A DNA stretch of 25,443 bases from a virus, in IMG/VR virus record IMGVR_UViG_3300017758_000121, positions 1-25,443 of that record. One strand, written 5' to 3'. The notes under the pieces are model-generated. The model saw only the letters and a program-made list of their open reading frames with translations. It was not told the origin of the DNA and searched no databases. A program made the position numbers and the translations under genes. Below, in pieces: positions 8,569 through 14,896 of this stretch (its first letter is position 1; every line of letters begins with the position of its first letter).

Positions 8569-10352
8569 TATACAAGACCAAATGCTTCTTGCATAGATGG
8601 TGGTTGTTGTGGCATAGCTTGTGACATTTGTTGTTGTTGTATCATAGCCATTTGTTCAGGACTAAGTTGTGGTTCTTCAGGAGTATAAAATTGTTTTAAT
8701 ATTTCAGTCATACCGTTTGGATTTTCATATACAGCAATAACTGCCATAGTAGCAGCAGGGTCACCTTCTGCACTTCTAGCAAGTACACTTTCAAATAAAA
8801 CGTTTTCTGCTTTATTTTTTCTAATACGTTCTTGTACTTTAGCTATATTTTCTAAACCATCAATGTTATCTTGTAATGTTTCAACATCAATAACACCTGC
8901 TTGTAACAACTGTAAACCTGTAACAATTTTTTGTGGTTCATCAAATCCTGCCATAACACCATAAATACGTCTAGTTTTATGGTCACCACCAATATCAGTT
9001 GACGGTTTATAATTTTCAGAAAAAGATGTTCCATTAAAATAACCTGCCATAGGTTTACTTTCTTGACCTATTTCTGCAGATACTATTTCATCTAGTTCTA
9101 ATCTTTTACTATCCATATCAGATATACCAACTTTTATTATTTCTCTATATTCATTAATCATTAATGACATAGATGAATTAAGTTCAGCTAATCCTGCTCC
9201 TGTTGCAACACTTGCAGGTGATTGTGCGTCATCTGTTACTGGGTAACCACCAACAAGTCTTAGTTGTCTTTCTAATCTGTCTACTTGTTGAAATAATTGA
9301 TAAGGTATATTATTTGCAGGTTTACTTACTTGTGTACCTGGAGCTAAATAGTTTACAGCAAATCTACCTTTACGATACTGTCCACTTTCTAATTCACCTG
9401 AAATGTTTGTTTCTGTAAATACAGCGTCTTCCATAGCTATAGCTGACATAATATTTATTTTTGCCATCATAGCCATTAAACCTACTGTGTGGTCGTATTG
9501 ACCTTTAAGTTCATCAAAACTAAATCTTTTCATAAACACAAAAGGAACTGTGCTTAATGCATTAGGTATGTAATCAAACAGTTGTCTTGTTTCAGGATAA
9601 ACTATATAAGTACCTGTAATGTCATAATATTCAATAACATCAACACCTTGACCTGTATTGTCTTCCCAATCTGCTGATTGAGTATTACCTCTGTCATATC
9701 CTATAAGAGATGTATTTGTATTACCTACACCTGATTTTTTCTTTTCATTAGGTTTTAATATAACATTTTGATACTCAGGATATATTTGAGCAAGTTTCCA
9801 TCTAGGTACACTTCTTAATACAGCTAACTCTTGTGGTTGTTGGTCTGCACCAAAGTTTCCAGGAAATGTATCATATGGGTCACGAAGTTCAGCAGTAGGA
9901 TATATAAAACCATTTTTATCCATCTTGCTAGTAATAACCCAAGCACAATATCCATAACCAGGTAGCCATCTAGCAGCTTGTGCTAATTGTAAATTTAATC
10001 TTTGTTTTTCATCATAAGATGAAACAATACGTTCTAATTTTTCTGCACGTATTCTTGCACGGTCACTTGAATTATTATTCATTACATCAACACGTACTTG
10101 TGGTATGCCTGATATTTTTTGTGCAAGTCTATCTATACCTGATTGTAAAAGGTTTGGAGCAGGTAATAAATCTGCATCTGCAGTATCCATTGTATTGCCT
10201 AATAAAGCACGTATACCATCAGAACCACCATTTAAGATAGCTTTAATTCTATATTTATTTATTTGTCTAGTATCACTAGGAGAACCTGCAACTAATTCTT
10301 GTGCTGCATCAATTACTTCTTGTGCTGACTTTTGATTTAAATCTATTGCCAT
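8568..10352 (-). CDS. Portal protein
   Basis: This 594-residue protein lies immediately downstream of the terminase, which it overlaps by 10 bases, the classic terL-portal order. Sequence features fit the SPP1/P22-type portal superfamily. The N-terminal region has APNLLQSGIDRLAQKISGIP, the helix-rich wing region contains RIRAEKLERIVSSYDEKQR, and a clip/stem-like part has LRDPYDTFPGNFG and VLRSVPRWKLAQIYPEY around 160-200. The C-terminus is Gln/Met/Pro-rich (EEPQLSPEQMAMIQQQQ), typical of disordered portal tails. The portal forms the dodecameric ring at the capsid vertex through which DNA is packaged and ejected. The length is typical for such portals. Confidence 0.85.
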   Translation of the reverse strand: MAIDLNQKSAQEVIDAAQELVAGSPSDTRQINKYRIKAILNGGSDGIRALLGNTMDTADADLLPAPNLLQSGIDRLAQKISGIPQVRVDVMNNNSSDRARIRAEKLERIVSSYDEKQRLNLQLAQAARWLPGYGYCAWVITSKMDKNGFIYPTAELRDPYDTFPGNFGADQQPQELAVLRSVPRWKLAQIYPEYQNVILKPNEKKKSGVGNTNTSLIGYDRGNTQSADWEDNTGQGVDVIEYYDITGTYIVYPETRQLFDYIPNALSTVPFVFMKRFSFDELKGQYDHTVGLMAMMAKINIMSAIAMEDAVFTETNISGELESGQYRKGRFAVNYLAPGTQVSKPANNIPYQLFQQVDRLERQLRLVGGYPVTDDAQSPASVATGAGLAELNSSMSLMINEYREIIKVGISDMDSKRLELDEIVSAEIGQESKPMAGYFNGTSFSENYKPSTDIGGDHKTRRIYGVMAGFDEPQKIVTGLQLLQAGVIDVETLQDNIDGLENIAKVQERIRKNKAENVLFESVLARSAEGDPAATMAVIAVYENPNGMTEILKQFYTPEEPQLSPEQMAMIQQQQMSQAMPQQPPSMQEAFGLV

Positions 10353-12235
10353 GGTGCGTTATTCATCTCTGTTATATTATAACCACTAAAACTTGGATTG
10401 TATTCCATTCCTACCTCTGCTAAGTGTTCTTTTTGAACACGTCTAAATACCTTCATAGGAAACCAACCTGCCATAACTATATCAGTTTTATGCTTGTTTC
10501 TACTAGAAACAGGTTTACCATCAAAGTACACTAATTGTCTTTTATAACTATCTATTTTAGCTTGACTTTCCGAATTGCCATAGGGTAAATGAATTTTATT
10601 TGCTTCAAATAATTCTGCCATTGCACCTACACCATATAGTGGGTCATGTTTATTTTTGCCTGTAAGATGTCCTTGTAACAATATTCCTGTTCTTAATACA
10701 AATTCTTTTATATTGTTATCTTGTCTTATAGCAGTTTGAAATCCATTTTCTTCTATTATCCAATGTGATAAATCATACTTATGAAACCAATCACTAATAA
10801 TTTGATTAGCAGCTTTAACACCACCACCTTGTTGATTGTCTATGTCTATAAGATAAAGTTCTGAGTTATAAGTATCTATTCCCCACAATACAGCAGCTTG
10901 ATAGCCTGATGATGAAGGGTCAAGTCCTGCAACAAGTTGTAATTGTTTTGGAATATCTCCAACTATTAATTCATTACGTTTACAACTATCAACAGCATCA
11001 GGATTAAAAATTTGTGTTCCTTGTACATAGGCTTGATTAAAATAAACCATTTCAAATATTTGTCTACCACCTGTAGTTTCAGCAGCTTTCATTCTTGACA
11101 TCAACCATTTATGTGAACGTTTACTAGACCACAACATACAATCTATATGCATTTCATTTGAGGCTTCAGGTAAATCACATTCTAAATCATGTGCTGTTTC
11201 TACAATAGCTTGATACTCATCATTGTTAAGTAGATGATGATATAAGTCATCAGGGTGCTGTCTTGAACCAATTACTACTACAGCAGTATGTTCCTCTTTA
11301 CGAGATGACAAAGTAGTTGTCCACCATTGTCTTGTGTTTTCTCTTGCACCAGGTTGCATAGTTGTTTGATGGTCTTCAATGTCGTCAGCAATAATAATAT
11401 CGCAGTCACGAGATAATATCTTTCCACCCTTACCTACAGCAACCATAGTAGGTGATTTAATACCAGGTACAGTTCTAGTTCCTACAGTAAATTGATTTGA
11501 TGCCCACATCTTACCTGAACGATTATCAGGTTTAAAATTTTTACCAGGTTCACAAAAATCTTGTTGTAATCTTTCATTACTTTCTAGTTGGTCAAGAACA
11601 GCAGACACAGCATTCTTAGCAATATCTTCGTTACCACCTACCCACATAATTCTTGTATTAGGGTTTTTACATATTTGATATACAGCAAAGTGTATTAACA
11701 ATTCTGTTTTACCGTGTCTAGGGGGTGATAGTATTAATAGTTCCTCACCATGTTCTATAGAATGTAAAATTTTATTTATCCAGTTTTCATGAAAGTTAGC
11801 AGTTTCATACTTCTCTCCTGTTTCAGTAGCAAAGTATTTGTTTCTAAATGCAGAGAAATTTTCTAGTGCTGCTTGTGCATCAGTAGATACTTGCCAACCT
11901 TCTGCATCTAATTTGTTTTGTAAATCTATTTGGTAAGCAGCGTTCATTTTAGATATAGTTGCTATTGGGCAACCAATAACTTCTGCTGCCTTAGTAGCTG
12001 TTAACTCACTATTCATAACTTTATCTGCTAAACCACTATCTACATACTCTTGATAATGTTTACCTTTCATAGGTGTTAACGCTGAGTACTTAGAATTAAT
12101 AGGTTTATCTTGTTTTTTATTATGTCTATATTCTTTCATATACTGTCTACGTTGACATTCTGTAGAACAATACTTTGATTTATTAGCTGTTAATCTTTTT
12201 CTACAGTTAGTAGCGTGGCATATCTTCTTAGACAT
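10343..12235 (-). CDS. terL: Terminase large subunit with N-terminal zinc finger and HTH-like segment
   Basis: The packaging motor ATPase and nuclease, 630 residues. The Walker A-like motif is SPPRHGKT at 170-177, Walker B is DIIIADDIED at 279-288, and a motif III-like segment is VIGSRQHPDD at 321-330. The C-terminal RNase H-like nuclease has AGLDPSSSG (Asp439), IIEENGFQ (Glu496 region) and KTDIVMAGW (Asp585). The first 45 residues add a zinc-finger pattern, C6-x4-C11 and C23-x3-C27, followed by a basic patch. Residues 71-103 (LTATKAAEVIGCPIATISKM) look like a helix-turn-helix of the kind found in small terminase subunits. No separate small subunit is visible upstream, so the N-terminus may supply DNA recognition. 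A TAGGA ribosome-binding site precedes ATG 12235, and it is the first gene of the leftward operon. Confidence 0.93.
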   Translation of the reverse strand: MSKKICHATNCRKRLTANKSKYCSTECQRRQYMKEYRHNKKQDKPINSKYSALTPMKGKHYQEYVDSGLADKVMNSELTATKAAEVIGCPIATISKMNAAYQIDLQNKLDAEGWQVSTDAQAALENFSAFRNKYFATETGEKYETANFHENWINKILHSIEHGEELLILSPPRHGKTELLIHFAVYQICKNPNTRIMWVGGNEDIAKNAVSAVLDQLESNERLQQDFCEPGKNFKPDNRSGKMWASNQFTVGTRTVPGIKSPTMVAVGKGGKILSRDCDIIIADDIEDHQTTMQPGARENTRQWWTTTLSSRKEEHTAVVVIGSRQHPDDLYHHLLNNDEYQAIVETAHDLECDLPEASNEMHIDCMLWSSKRSHKWLMSRMKAAETTGGRQIFEMVYFNQAYVQGTQIFNPDAVDSCKRNELIVGDIPKQLQLVAGLDPSSSGYQAAVLWGIDTYNSELYLIDIDNQQGGGVKAANQIISDWFHKYDLSHWIIEENGFQTAIRQDNNIKEFVLRTGILLQGHLTGKNKHDPLYGVGAMAELFEANKIHLPYGNSESQAKIDSYKRQLVYFDGKPVSSRNKHKTDIVMAGWFPMKVFRRVQKEHLAEVGMEYNPSFSGYNITEMNNAPWQ

Positions 12236-12273
12236 ATTTTCCTATCTTTTTTGTAAAGATTTGTGTAATGATA

Positions 12274-12302
12274 ATTATATGGTAACATACTTTAAATTAC
12301 AA
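12274..12302 (-). promoter_or_regulatory. Sigma70-like promoter for the leftward late operon
   Basis: Read on the - strand, TTGTAA (12302-12297) is followed by a 17-base spacer and TATAAT (12279-12274). That is a perfect -10 box, a near-consensus -35 and the optimal spacing. Transcription would start near 12267, about 30 bases ahead of the terminase ATG, leaving room for the TAGGA ribosome-binding site. It is the best promoter-like match I found in the window. Its host-type sequence suggests that late genes can be read by host RNA polymerase holoenzyme. Confidence 0.7.
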
Positions 12303-12690
12303 ACATTGGGAACAAGTAATTAGTTACAAGTGAAGTAGCAATCGGGGTGCTGAAAGCTAGGGATACGTAGAAGTATATAGCAGTAACACAAACCTAGTAC
12401 TCAAGGATTAACTAAAAGTTCCAATCATAATTCTCTCTCCCTTACTAGCCCGCTATGTCTGAGAAGGCAAAACTCCTTATAATTACTGTCTTCTTACCTT
12501 TACAATGTTTTACTAGAATATTTTTTAGTACTTACATATATACAGGTGGGGGTACGCACATTAAGACCTGTAGGTCAAACGCATGTGTGTAATACGTATG
12601 CAGGTAGTGTACGTAGGCATAATGTATAGGCATGTATGTCATGTGCTTGTGTACATAATCATGTGTGCCTAGATATAGGGGTATGCAAGT
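12303..12690. promoter_or_regulatory. Divergent control region: operator-like palindrome, direct repeats, TG/CA-rich tract
   Basis: No gene is visible between the two divergent operons. A perfect 12-base palindrome, GACCTGTAGGTC, lies at 12565-12576. TAGGCAT is repeated at 12614-12620 and 12627-12633 (period 13). CATGTGTG occurs twice (near 12582 and 12660). The stretch from about 12541 to 12690 is full of alternating purine-pyrimidine steps (TG, CA, TA, CG). The part from 12303 to 12535 is mixed sequence without a strong hairpin or gene. Such features suit operators, an origin with short iterons, or both, but no single function can be fixed by eye. Confidence 0.5.
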
Positions 12691-12840
12691 TAAACACCAC
12701 TATATGTAGTGGTATTAAGTTCTTTGAAAGTATCTGAAACTCTTAGACTATTCTTATAGAATAGAAAGTAGACCGATACACCATATATTGTGGTTTCCCA
12801 ATGAGCCACTAGATGTAGTGGTTATTGCCGAGAGGTAATA
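12691..12840 (+). promoter_or_regulatory. Structured leader of the early operon (four hairpins in tandem)
   Basis: Four inverted repeats follow each other. The first is ACCACTA-TATG-TAGTGGT at 12696-12713. The second is CTATTCT-TAT-AGAATAG at 12748-12764. The third, CCACTA-GATG-TAGTGG at 12806-12821, is nearly identical to the first. The fourth is TATTGCC-GAGA-GGTAATA at 12823-12840, with a GNRA tetraloop. A GTGG at 12790-12793 could also pair with the CCAC at 12806, giving an alternative to the third hairpin. The chain ends directly at the first copy of the CCCC/GGGG hairpin family. Whether it acts as RNA (leader, attenuator) or as DNA (operator pair) cannot be told; a rightward promoter was not convincingly found. 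Confidence 0.55.
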
Positions 12841-12877
12841 GTATTTAACCCCTTACTTTAGTAAGGGGATTAAATAC
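12841..12877 (+). repeat. CCCC/GGGG start-associated hairpin, copy 1
   Basis: Stem GTATTTAA plus CCCCTTAC, loop TTTA, then GTAAGGGG, one unpaired A, and TTAAATAC. All 16 pairs are perfect apart from the bulged A on the 3' side. It lies 28 bases before the ATG of the first early gene. No U-rich tract follows, so it is not an ordinary intrinsic terminator. Confidence 0.8.
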
Positions 12878-12905
12878 ATTAATCCGTGTGAGAAAGGTTG
12901 AGAAA

Positions 12906-13070
12906 ATGACTTTAGGCTACAAAGACCCAATGAACTCATGTATATGTGCAGGCTATCAAGGTTTCGCGTGTATATATTGCGAGGTAGAGGTTGAGGTGGA
13001 ATATGACCCTCAAGACTTTGCACGTGATAACGCTATACGCAAGAGTTGGGCTAACGACCCTAGGTTTTAG
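12906..13070 (+). CDS. Small Cys-rich protein (54 residues), first early gene
   Basis: I chose ATG 12906 because AGAAAGG (12891-12897) gives a good ribosome-binding site at proper spacing; a GTG at 12888 is in frame but has none. The protein has C12-x-C14 and C22-x2-C25, a compact zinc-knuckle-like arrangement, followed by an acidic VEVEVEYDPQDF stretch and a basic tail. No family is recognised. It lies between copies 1 and 2 of the repeated hairpin. Small Cys-rich early proteins often act on host transcription or defence in phages; for this one that is speculation. Confidence 0.65.
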   Translation: MTLGYKDPMNSCICAGYQGFACIYCEVEVEVEYDPQDFARDNAIRKSWANDPRF

Positions 13071-13072
13071 GA

Positions 13073-13108
13073 GGTTTTAACCCCTACTTAAGTAGGGGGT
13101 ATAAAACC
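13073..13108 (+). repeat. CCCC/GGGG start-associated hairpin, copy 2
   Basis: Outer stem GGTTTTA with TAAAACC; inner stem CCCCTAC with GTAGGGG around loop TTAA. The junction differs from the other copies (A on the left, GTA on the right). Both stems have changed relative to copy 1 but remain paired. It begins three bases after a stop codon and lies 22 bases before ATG 13131. Confidence 0.75.
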
Positions 13109-13130
13109 CCTAGAGAGATTGGAGAAAAAA

Positions 13131-13193
13131 ATGATTGAAATTTGTCCCGAATGCGACCTACCTGCGTATCACGCAGAATGCAAACATTCGTAA
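13131..13193 (+). CDS. Micro-ORF, 20-residue Cys/His peptide
   Basis: MIEICPECDLPAYHAECKHS. The ATG has a clear TTGGAG ribosome-binding site with proper spacing, and a copy of the repeated hairpin stands before it, exactly as for other early genes. The peptide has C5-x2-C8, H14 and C17/H19, enough ligands for one zinc ion. The stop overlaps the next ATG (TAATG). It could be the first half of a gene split by a frameshift, or a genuine micro-protein translated with the next frame by reinitiation. Family unknown. Confidence 0.5.
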   Translation: MIEICPECDLPAYHAECKHS

Positions 13194-13273
13194 TGTTTGA
13201 ATGCACAAAAATGTTGATAATTCTTTGTGAAGAACACGCGCAAGAGGATTGTTTGATTTGTGAAAATGATTAG
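13193..13273 (+). CDS. Micro-ORF, 26-residue Cys-rich peptide
   Basis: MFECTKMLIILCEEHAQEDC followed by LICEND. It begins inside the stop codon of the 20-residue frame (TAATG) and has no ribosome-binding site of its own, so it would depend on reinitiation. C4, C12, H15 and C20-x2-C23 form another zinc-binding pattern. Read together with the preceding peptide, the Cys/His order resembles a two-part zinc ribbon, so a frameshifted single gene is the main alternative. Copy 3 of the repeated hairpin follows directly after its stop. Confidence 0.45.
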   Translation: MFECTKMLIILCEEHAQEDCLICEND

Positions 13274-13311
13274 GGTATTTAACCCCATACAGAGTATGGG
13301 GATTAAATCCC
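13274..13311 (+). repeat. CCCC/GGGG start-associated hairpin, copy 3
   Basis: ATTTAA plus CCCCATAC, loop AGA, then GTATGGGG, bulged A, and TTAAAT, with flanking GG and CC that can extend the stem. The inner pairs (ATAC/GTAT) differ from copy 1 (TTAC/GTAA) on both arms, a compensatory change. It directly follows a stop codon. The following gene start carries AAAGGAGCCGAG before its ATG. Confidence 0.8.
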
Positions 13312-13331
13312 TATAAGAGAAAGGAGCCGAG

Positions 13332-13538
13332 ATGAGCTTTTCTGAAGAAGAAAAGAAAAAAATTATGGAGGAAAGAGCTAAACAGTTTTTTCAAAGTAAT
13401 GACAATGAAGTAAGCGACATACGTAATGACATAACTAATGTAGTAGAAACTACTATTGGTAAATGTAGTGCGAGTGAGGACATTATCCAAAATGTCTTGC
13501 TTACAATTGAAAATCATTATGGCGAAATTGATGACTAG
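13332..13538 (+). CDS. Hypothetical small acidic helical protein (68 residues)
   Basis: The ribosome-binding site AAAGGAG is ideally spaced from ATG 13332. The protein (MSFSEEEKKKIMEERAKQFF...) is highly charged, predicted helical throughout, with a single Cys, and ends acidic (NHYGEIDD). No membrane segment, signal or known motif is visible. It is flanked by copies 3 and 4 of the repeated hairpin, so it forms one 'hairpin plus gene' cassette. Function unknown. Confidence 0.7.
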   Translation: MSFSEEEKKKIMEERAKQFFQSNDNEVSDIRNDITNVVETTIGKCSASEDIIQNVLLTIENHYGEIDD

Positions 13539-13540
13539 GA

Positions 13541-13575
13541 TATTTAACCCCTTAAGGTATTAAGGGGATTAAATA
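13541..13575 (+). repeat. CCCC/GGGG start-associated hairpin, copy 4
   Basis: TATTTAA plus CCCCTTAA, loop GGTA, then TTAAGGGG, bulged A, and TTAAATA; GG and CC just outside can extend the stem. It begins right after a stop codon. Unlike the other copies it is followed by a second structured leader of about 150 bases before the next gene. Confidence 0.8.
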
Positions 13576-13577
13576 CC

Positions 13578-13727
13578 CTATGCTGATTGAAAAAAACAAA
13601 GCATGAACTCTTACGAGTGGAGCTAAAACACGTTTCAGCAACGTGTACCTGCGTGTGCAGGTGGATATGCCTTATGTATGTGGGGTGTGTCCAAGTGTAC
13701 ACACATACAAGAAATGAGAAAAATAAA
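13578..13727 (+). promoter_or_regulatory. Structured leader with three hairpins
   Basis: Three hairpins lie in a row: ACACGT-loop-ACGTGT at 13628-13646 (loop TTCAGCA), ACCTGC-GTGT-GCAGGT at 13647-13662, and TGTATGTG (13675-13682) pairing with CACATACA (13702-13709). The first two abut without a spacer. The stretch is open in the frame of the following gene, but it encodes an unlikely peptide and has no ribosome-binding site at its ATG, so I treat it as untranslated. Two tiny frames (8 and 7 codons, at 13580 and 13603) overlap as ATGA but lack ribosome-binding sites. Confidence 0.55.
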
Positions 13728-14054
13728 ATGAGTAAAGTTCTGTCTAACGACACAACAGAAGTACATAACGTACGTAATGACAAAAACGAAATACTACCTA
13801 ACTATTTCATAGTTAAAAACAAAGAAACTAAGGAATATTTCGTGTCTAATGCGTATGTTACAGATGTAAAAGAGTTGAATAAATCCAACACTGTTGCACC
13901 TATGAGTAAAAACTTCGCTGATGTAAGCGATATGATAAAAGAGTTATCAAAAAACCCTACTCTTACACACATAACAGCTAAAGGCTTAACTGCTATTAGG
14001 TCTGCACGTATGAAAAAGGTATGGGCAAAAAAGAAAGCTCTAGCAAACGCTTAG
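13728..14054 (+). CDS. Hypothetical early protein (108 residues) with basic C-terminus
   Basis: I chose ATG 13728 (MSKVLSNDTTEVHNVRNDKN...) over an in-frame upstream start at 13587, because the upstream codons lie in a hairpin-rich leader and read as an improbable Cys/Thr/Val string. The ribosome-binding site is only moderate (GAAATGAGAAAA). The protein has a mixed alpha/beta middle and a Lys/Ala-rich C-terminal helix (SARMKKVWAKKKALANA) that could bind nucleic acid. No family is recognised. Its expression may be controlled by the structured leader. Confidence 0.65.
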   Translation: MSKVLSNDTTEVHNVRNDKNEILPNYFIVKNKETKEYFVSNAYVTDVKELNKSNTVAPMSKNFADVSDMIKELSKNPTLTHITAKGLTAIRSARMKKVWAKKKALANA

Positions 14055-14150
14055 TGTTTATCTCGCACCTACCTGTAATGGGTGGGTGTAGGATATACAT
14101 TAACTGTATATTAATACTGTAAATATCCGTTCTAAAGAAAAGGAAAGATA
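14055..14150 (+). promoter_or_regulatory. Intergenic double hairpin
   Basis: A 9-pair stem, GCACCTACC (14065-14073) with GGTGGGTGT (14081-14089), allowing two G-U pairs, is followed directly by GGATAT (14091-14096) pairing with ATATCC (14123-14128). No U-run follows the first hairpin, so a simple terminator is unlikely. The ribosome-binding site AAAGGAAAGA of the next gene lies just after. Confidence 0.5.
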
Positions 14151-14306
14151 ATGACAAAACCAAAATATTGTATTCAAGTTTTTCACGAAAAAGAATTTGA
14201 TTATGGAAATTTAAGGTGGTATGAAACTAATCAAAAGTTTCTCAAAGAATTAAATAGATTAAACAAAAAGTACGGACATGAAAATGTTTTTGTACTTGAG
14301 GAGTAA
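14151..14306 (+). CDS. Hypothetical small protein (51 residues)
   Basis: MTKPKYCIQVFHEKEFDYGN then LRWYETNQKFLKELNRLNKK and YGHENVFVLEE. An AAGGAAAG ribosome-binding site precedes the ATG. The pattern of a beta strand (KYCIQVFH), a helix rich in Leu/Lys/Asn and a final strand (NVFVLEE) suggests a small folded alpha/beta protein. No known family. The stop lies five bases before the next start, and GAGGAG at its 3' end is the ribosome-binding site of the next gene. Confidence 0.65.
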   Translation: MTKPKYCIQVFHEKEFDYGNLRWYETNQKFLKELNRLNKKYGHENVFVLEE

Positions 14307-14311
14307 AAAAT

Positions 14312-14500
14312 ATGTGTTGCATGTGTTTAGTTAAATTAGAAATACCTTACATAAAGCATAATGACTTTTGGTATTGCGATTATGAGTGCTTTAACGAGGG
14401 CGTAAAAGATGAGTTGTTTTATGCGTGGCTTGTGTTTAAAAACTGCATTGACTTGTACAATAGCGAAGAACTATTGGGTAGTCGTACGTTAGTAAGTTAA
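14312..14500 (+). CDS. Small zinc-ribbon-like protein (62 residues)
   Basis: C2-C3-x-C5 at the very N-terminus and C22-x3-C26 further on (WYCDYECF) make a treble-clef or zinc-ribbon-like pair of knuckles, the spacing seen in many short phage and MYM/FCS-like zinc proteins. The remainder is helical and acidic with aromatic residues. A GAGGAG ribosome-binding site lies at the end of the preceding gene. The precise family is not recognised; a role in nucleic-acid or protein binding is likely from the motif alone. Confidence 0.7.
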   Translation: MCCMCLVKLEIPYIKHNDFWYCDYECFNEGVKDELFYAWLVFKNCIDLYNSEELLGSRTLVS

Positions 14501-14537
14501 TTAATTAAACGCAGAATGTTTAAGAGAGGATTGTTAA

Positions 14538-14663
14538 ATGGTTTATATAAAAAAGAATTATTATTGTAGATGTACAGAAAAATATATGTGTACTGTTCAT
14601 AGGTCAAGATATGAATACGAAATCTACAAAAGAGAAAATGGTTTGTACCCGTACGACAAGTAA
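14538..14663 (+). CDS. Small Cys/His protein (41 residues)
   Basis: MVYIKKNYYCRCTEKYMCTV then HRSRYEYEIYKRENGLYPYD K. C10-x-C12, C18 and H21 could hold one zinc. It is basic and Tyr-rich. AGAGAGGATT before the ATG serves as ribosome-binding site. Its stop codon is fused to copy 5 of the repeated hairpin. No family is recognised. Confidence 0.6.
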   Translation: MVYIKKNYYCRCTEKYMCTVHRSRYEYEIYKRENGLYPYDK

Positions 14664-14700
14664 TTAATTAACCCCTTAATTTATTAAGGGGATTAATTAA
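14664..14700 (+). repeat. CCCC/GGGG start-associated hairpin, copy 5
   Basis: TTAATTAA plus CCCCTTAA, loop TTTA, then TTAAGGGG, bulged A, and TTAATTAA. The outer arm differs from the TTTAA/TTAAA arms of copies 1, 3, 4 and 6, and both arms have changed together, so pairing is kept. It lies 19 bases before the next ATG, which has AGGAGA as ribosome-binding site. Confidence 0.85.
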
Positions 14701-14719
14701 TAATTAGTTAGGAGATTTT

Positions 14720-14896
14720 ATGAGTGTCCGTGTGAGTGGAAACGATAATGACATGTTATGCGATAATTGTAGACAAAACAATTATGCACGTGTAGGCATA
14801 CATAGCAATGTCAAAAGCAGTGTACTTGTAATGGTGCAATGTTTTTCTTGTAATTATCGCACAGTTAAAAAGCAATCTAGTAAGAGGAACTTATGA
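14720..14896 (+). CDS. Small zinc-ribbon protein (58 residues)
   Basis: Two knuckles, C14-x2-C17 (LCDNCRQ) and C41-x2-C44 (QCFSCNY), separated by a beta-rich segment (VGIHSNVKSSVLVMVQ), make a classic zinc ribbon fold; the tail is basic (TVKKQSSKRNL). The ribosome-binding site is TTAGGAGA. Zinc ribbons of this size commonly bind DNA, RNA polymerase or other proteins. Its TGA overlaps the ATG of the next gene (ATGA), so the two are probably coupled. Confidence 0.75.
   Translation: MSVRVSGNDNDMLCDNCRQNNYARVGIHSNVKSSVLVMVQCFSCNYRTVKKQSSKRNL

Noticed and set aside
10105-10335. 76-residue + strand frame opposite the portal gene
   Set aside because: It is a shadow of the portal reading frame with no ribosome-binding site and no neighbouring + strand genes.
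12300-12540. Possible tRNA or group I intron (GTTCCAATC resembles a T-loop)
   Set aside because: No matching acceptor, D or anticodon stems could be formed, and no group I core motifs are seen.
12724-12754. Rightward promoter TTGAAA ... TATTCT
   Set aside because: The spacer is 19 bases and the -10 box is poor and lies within a hairpin; not convincing enough to list.
13580-13626. Two tandem leader peptides (8 and 7 codons) overlapping as ATGA
   Set aside because: Neither has a ribosome-binding site, and such short frames are expected by chance.
13587-13727. N-terminal extension of the 108-residue protein from an ATG at 13587
   Set aside because: No ribosome-binding site, an improbable peptide, and the bases are taken up by three perfect hairpins.
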